Source: an uncultured bacterium (GTDB lineage Bacteria > Bacillota > Clostridia > Lachnospirales > Lachnospiraceae). Taken from it: 64,000 nt of DNA. Position 1 is the stretch's first letter; each line of letters starts with the position of its first letter. The stretch is taken from the NCBI GenBank assembly GCA_947381965.1, contig CANCXX010000006.1, positions 60,039 through 124,038 of the forward strand, in the 5' to 3' direction. The notes beneath the pieces were generated by a model that saw only the letters and a program-made list of their open reading frames with translations, had not been told where the DNA came from and did no database searches. The position numbers and the translations under genes are program-made. This document shows positions 62,773 through 64,000 of this stretch, in pieces.

Positions 62773-63693
62773 TTACAGACACTTTCTTTTTCTCTGTTCA
62801 AGCATAATTTCCACCTGTCTTTTATGCTTTTCATACTCTGCTCGCAATTCTGCCCGGCGTAAAGCAATATACTCCACTGTAGAAGTAAAACCATGCTCAT
62901 TAAATTTATTCATACTATTTCTGTATGCCCCGGCTTCCACAATATCAAATTTTTCTAATAACTCACACTTTGCCTTGCCTATCTGTAGCCGCCGCAGTCC
63001 TTTTTCCTTTGTCTGTCTTACTCGCTCTATGGTTATGCCCTGCTCTCTGGCTACTGCTGACATTGTCCGATTATTTATGAATATCTCCCTTATTATATGG
63101 TTCTCTCTATCACTTGTAAAACGCTCCACAATGCCCCATAATTCACTTTTAGAGTGTTCGGCATACCATTTTATCTATTGTTTCATCTTCAAGGCTAAAA
63201 TCGGCTTGTATGGTATCGGCAAGTGTCAAGCTGTTATCATCCGCTAAAGGGGTGTCTAAACTAACTACCCCCTGCATCCATATTTTTAATTCCGGCAGCA
63301 GTCCTACAGATATACGCATTTTATCAGCTATTTCATTGTCTGTTGGCACTCTGCCTAACTCCTGTACGGTTTTTTGTAACGTCTTATTCTCTGCCTTGTA
63401 TGGCTTGGTATTCGCACCGTAGAGCCGCATTTTTCAAGATAGCGTTGTACGGATTGTTTTACCCAGTATTCCGCATAGGTCATAAACCGCACATTTTCAG
63501 ACGTTTCATAATGCTGTACTGCTTCCCATAATCCGAAATAGGCTTCCTGCAATAAATCCTCCATAGGTTCATAGGCGGCAAATGGCTTTATGAATTTCTT
63601 TATCAACGGCAGATTGCTTTCATACAGTAATTGCATATAATCCGTTACAGAATAACCGTTCCTAATTTCACAGACAATTTGCTCATTCGTCAT
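62773..63693 (-). pseudogene. sigma-70-family factor of an integrative element, broken by two frameshifts
   Basis: Three overlapping frames together give one sigma factor of about 305 residues. Frame 1 (from ATG 63693) holds region 2: MEDLLQEAYFGLWEAVQHYE and VRFMTYAEYWVKQSVQRYL. Near the six-base A/T run at 63370-63375 one base is missing, and the next frame continues TVQELGRVPTDNEIADKM (region 3). Near 63151 one extra base shifts again, to VERFTSDRENHIIREIF and ITIERVRQTKEKGLRRLQ (region 4). Both shifts are single bases. Unless they are sequencing errors, the gene is dead. Similar sigma genes are carried by Clostridia conjugative elements. Confidence 0.75.
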
Positions 63694-63740
63694 TGCAATG
63701 CACCTACCTCTTTGCTATAATTTGAGTAGATGCAGAATAG

Positions 63741-63778
63741 AAAGAGAAGTCAGCCCACGAAAGCAACGGCTTCTCTTT
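63741..63778. terminator. hairpin upstream of the broken sigma gene
   Basis: AAAGAGAAG and CTTCTCTTT form a 9-bp stem extended by GCC/GGC. A T-rich stretch follows on the plus strand. It could end a transcript entering from outside the window. No intact gene is seen in 63694-64000. Confidence 0.5.
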
Positions 63779-63850
63779 TATTTTATCACAAAACCGCCTT
63801 TTTGCATATTTCAAAAATATTTCAGAATGGCAGCAGGATTAAGCCTTTTT

Positions 63851-63899
63851 GAAAATGCCCGGCAACTTGGCACACTTACTACTCCTATGCGGCATTTTC
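63851..63899 (-). other. nic-like motif within an inverted repeat (possible oriT remnant)
   Basis: GAAAATGCC and GGCATTTTC form a perfect 9-bp inverted repeat around a 31-base interior. The interior holds, on the minus strand, TAAGTGTGCC (63878-63869), close to the TAAGTGCGCC nick-site core of IncQ/MOBQ-type transfer origins. A second pair, CTATGC/GCATAG, flanks it. No relaxase gene is in the window, so this is a suggestion only. Confidence 0.3.
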
Positions 63900-64000
63900 C
63901 TATAAGACCCCCACGGCATAGCATTTAAGGAAAGTAAAAAGGCAACAGTCCATTATGAACCCTGCCTAAACAATCCTTATTCCGCTTTTAATTCTCTTTT

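Noticed and set aside
63698-63928. 76-residue plus-strand frame at the right end
   Set aside because: It runs through the hairpin at 63741-63778 and the inverted repeat at 63851-63899, has no ribosome site and no family resemblance.
1-64000. CRISPR arrays, tRNA or rRNA genes
   Set aside because: No regularly spaced direct repeats, cloverleaf patterns or conserved rRNA blocks were noticed on either strand.

Overview
The window looks like a chromosomal segment of a gut-type Lachnospiraceae (Clostridia) bacterium. The evidence is a low-to-moderate GC content, strong AGGAGG ribosome-binding sites, YesM/YesN-type two-component regulation, several CUT1 sugar ABC systems without their own ATPase, a Re-citrate-synthase-like gene next to isocitrate dehydrogenase, UPF0210/UPF0237 genes, and a Clostridia-type integrative-element remnant at the right end. 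Nearly all genes are on the minus strand. I see no rRNA, tRNA or CRISPR array.

Layout. 1-0.45 kb: end of a degenerate GGDEF protein. 0.46-14.8 kb: a glycan locus. A binding lipoprotein with its histidine kinase and AraC-type response regulator follows a binding protein plus two permeases and two large GH94-type phosphorylases, so an imported beta-glucan oligosaccharide is probably cleaved inside the cell with phosphate. 14.8-18.5 kb: a 2-oxoglutarate operon (Re-citrate synthase-like, FCD-GntR regulator, NADP-isocitrate dehydrogenase), with promoter, operator and terminators visible. 18.5-22.5 kb: an EAL/HDOD protein, a small coiled-coil protein, a MATE exporter and a double hemerythrin. 22.6-24.2 kb (plus strand): a siroheme nitrite/sulfite reductase, divergent from the hemerythrin.

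24.3-32.4 kb: a plant-polysaccharide operon (binding protein, two permeases, CE12 acetylesterase, GH43, and an unusual ankyrin-GH43 fusion) under a good promoter with a cre-like site. 32.5-37.5 kb: DUF3048 secreted protein, chemoreceptor, serine hydrolase. 37.5-48.7 kb: the most unusual part of the window. One seven-gene transcription unit joins two paralogous binding lipoproteins with propeller-like N-termini, two sugar-type permeases, an export-type HlyD adaptor, a MacB-like extracytoplasmic-domain protein without a full FtsX core, and a membrane diguanylate cyclase; no ATPase is present.

48.7-57 kb: housekeeping genes (UPF0210 and ACT proteins, YycJ-type MBL hydrolase, a long FtsA-like protein, coaE, polA, a zinc-finger membrane protein). 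57.2-61.7 kb: an N-acetylglucosamine PTS operon (BglG/LicT antiterminator, EIIA, EIICB, nagA) whose leader carries promoter, RAT element and overlapping terminator. 61.8-64 kb: decayed integrative-element DNA (ArdC fragment, Rpn tail, a sigma factor with two frameshifts, and a nic-like motif in an inverted repeat). Between 62603 and 62772 I see no intact gene. Functions come from reading motifs by eye; substrates are inferred.
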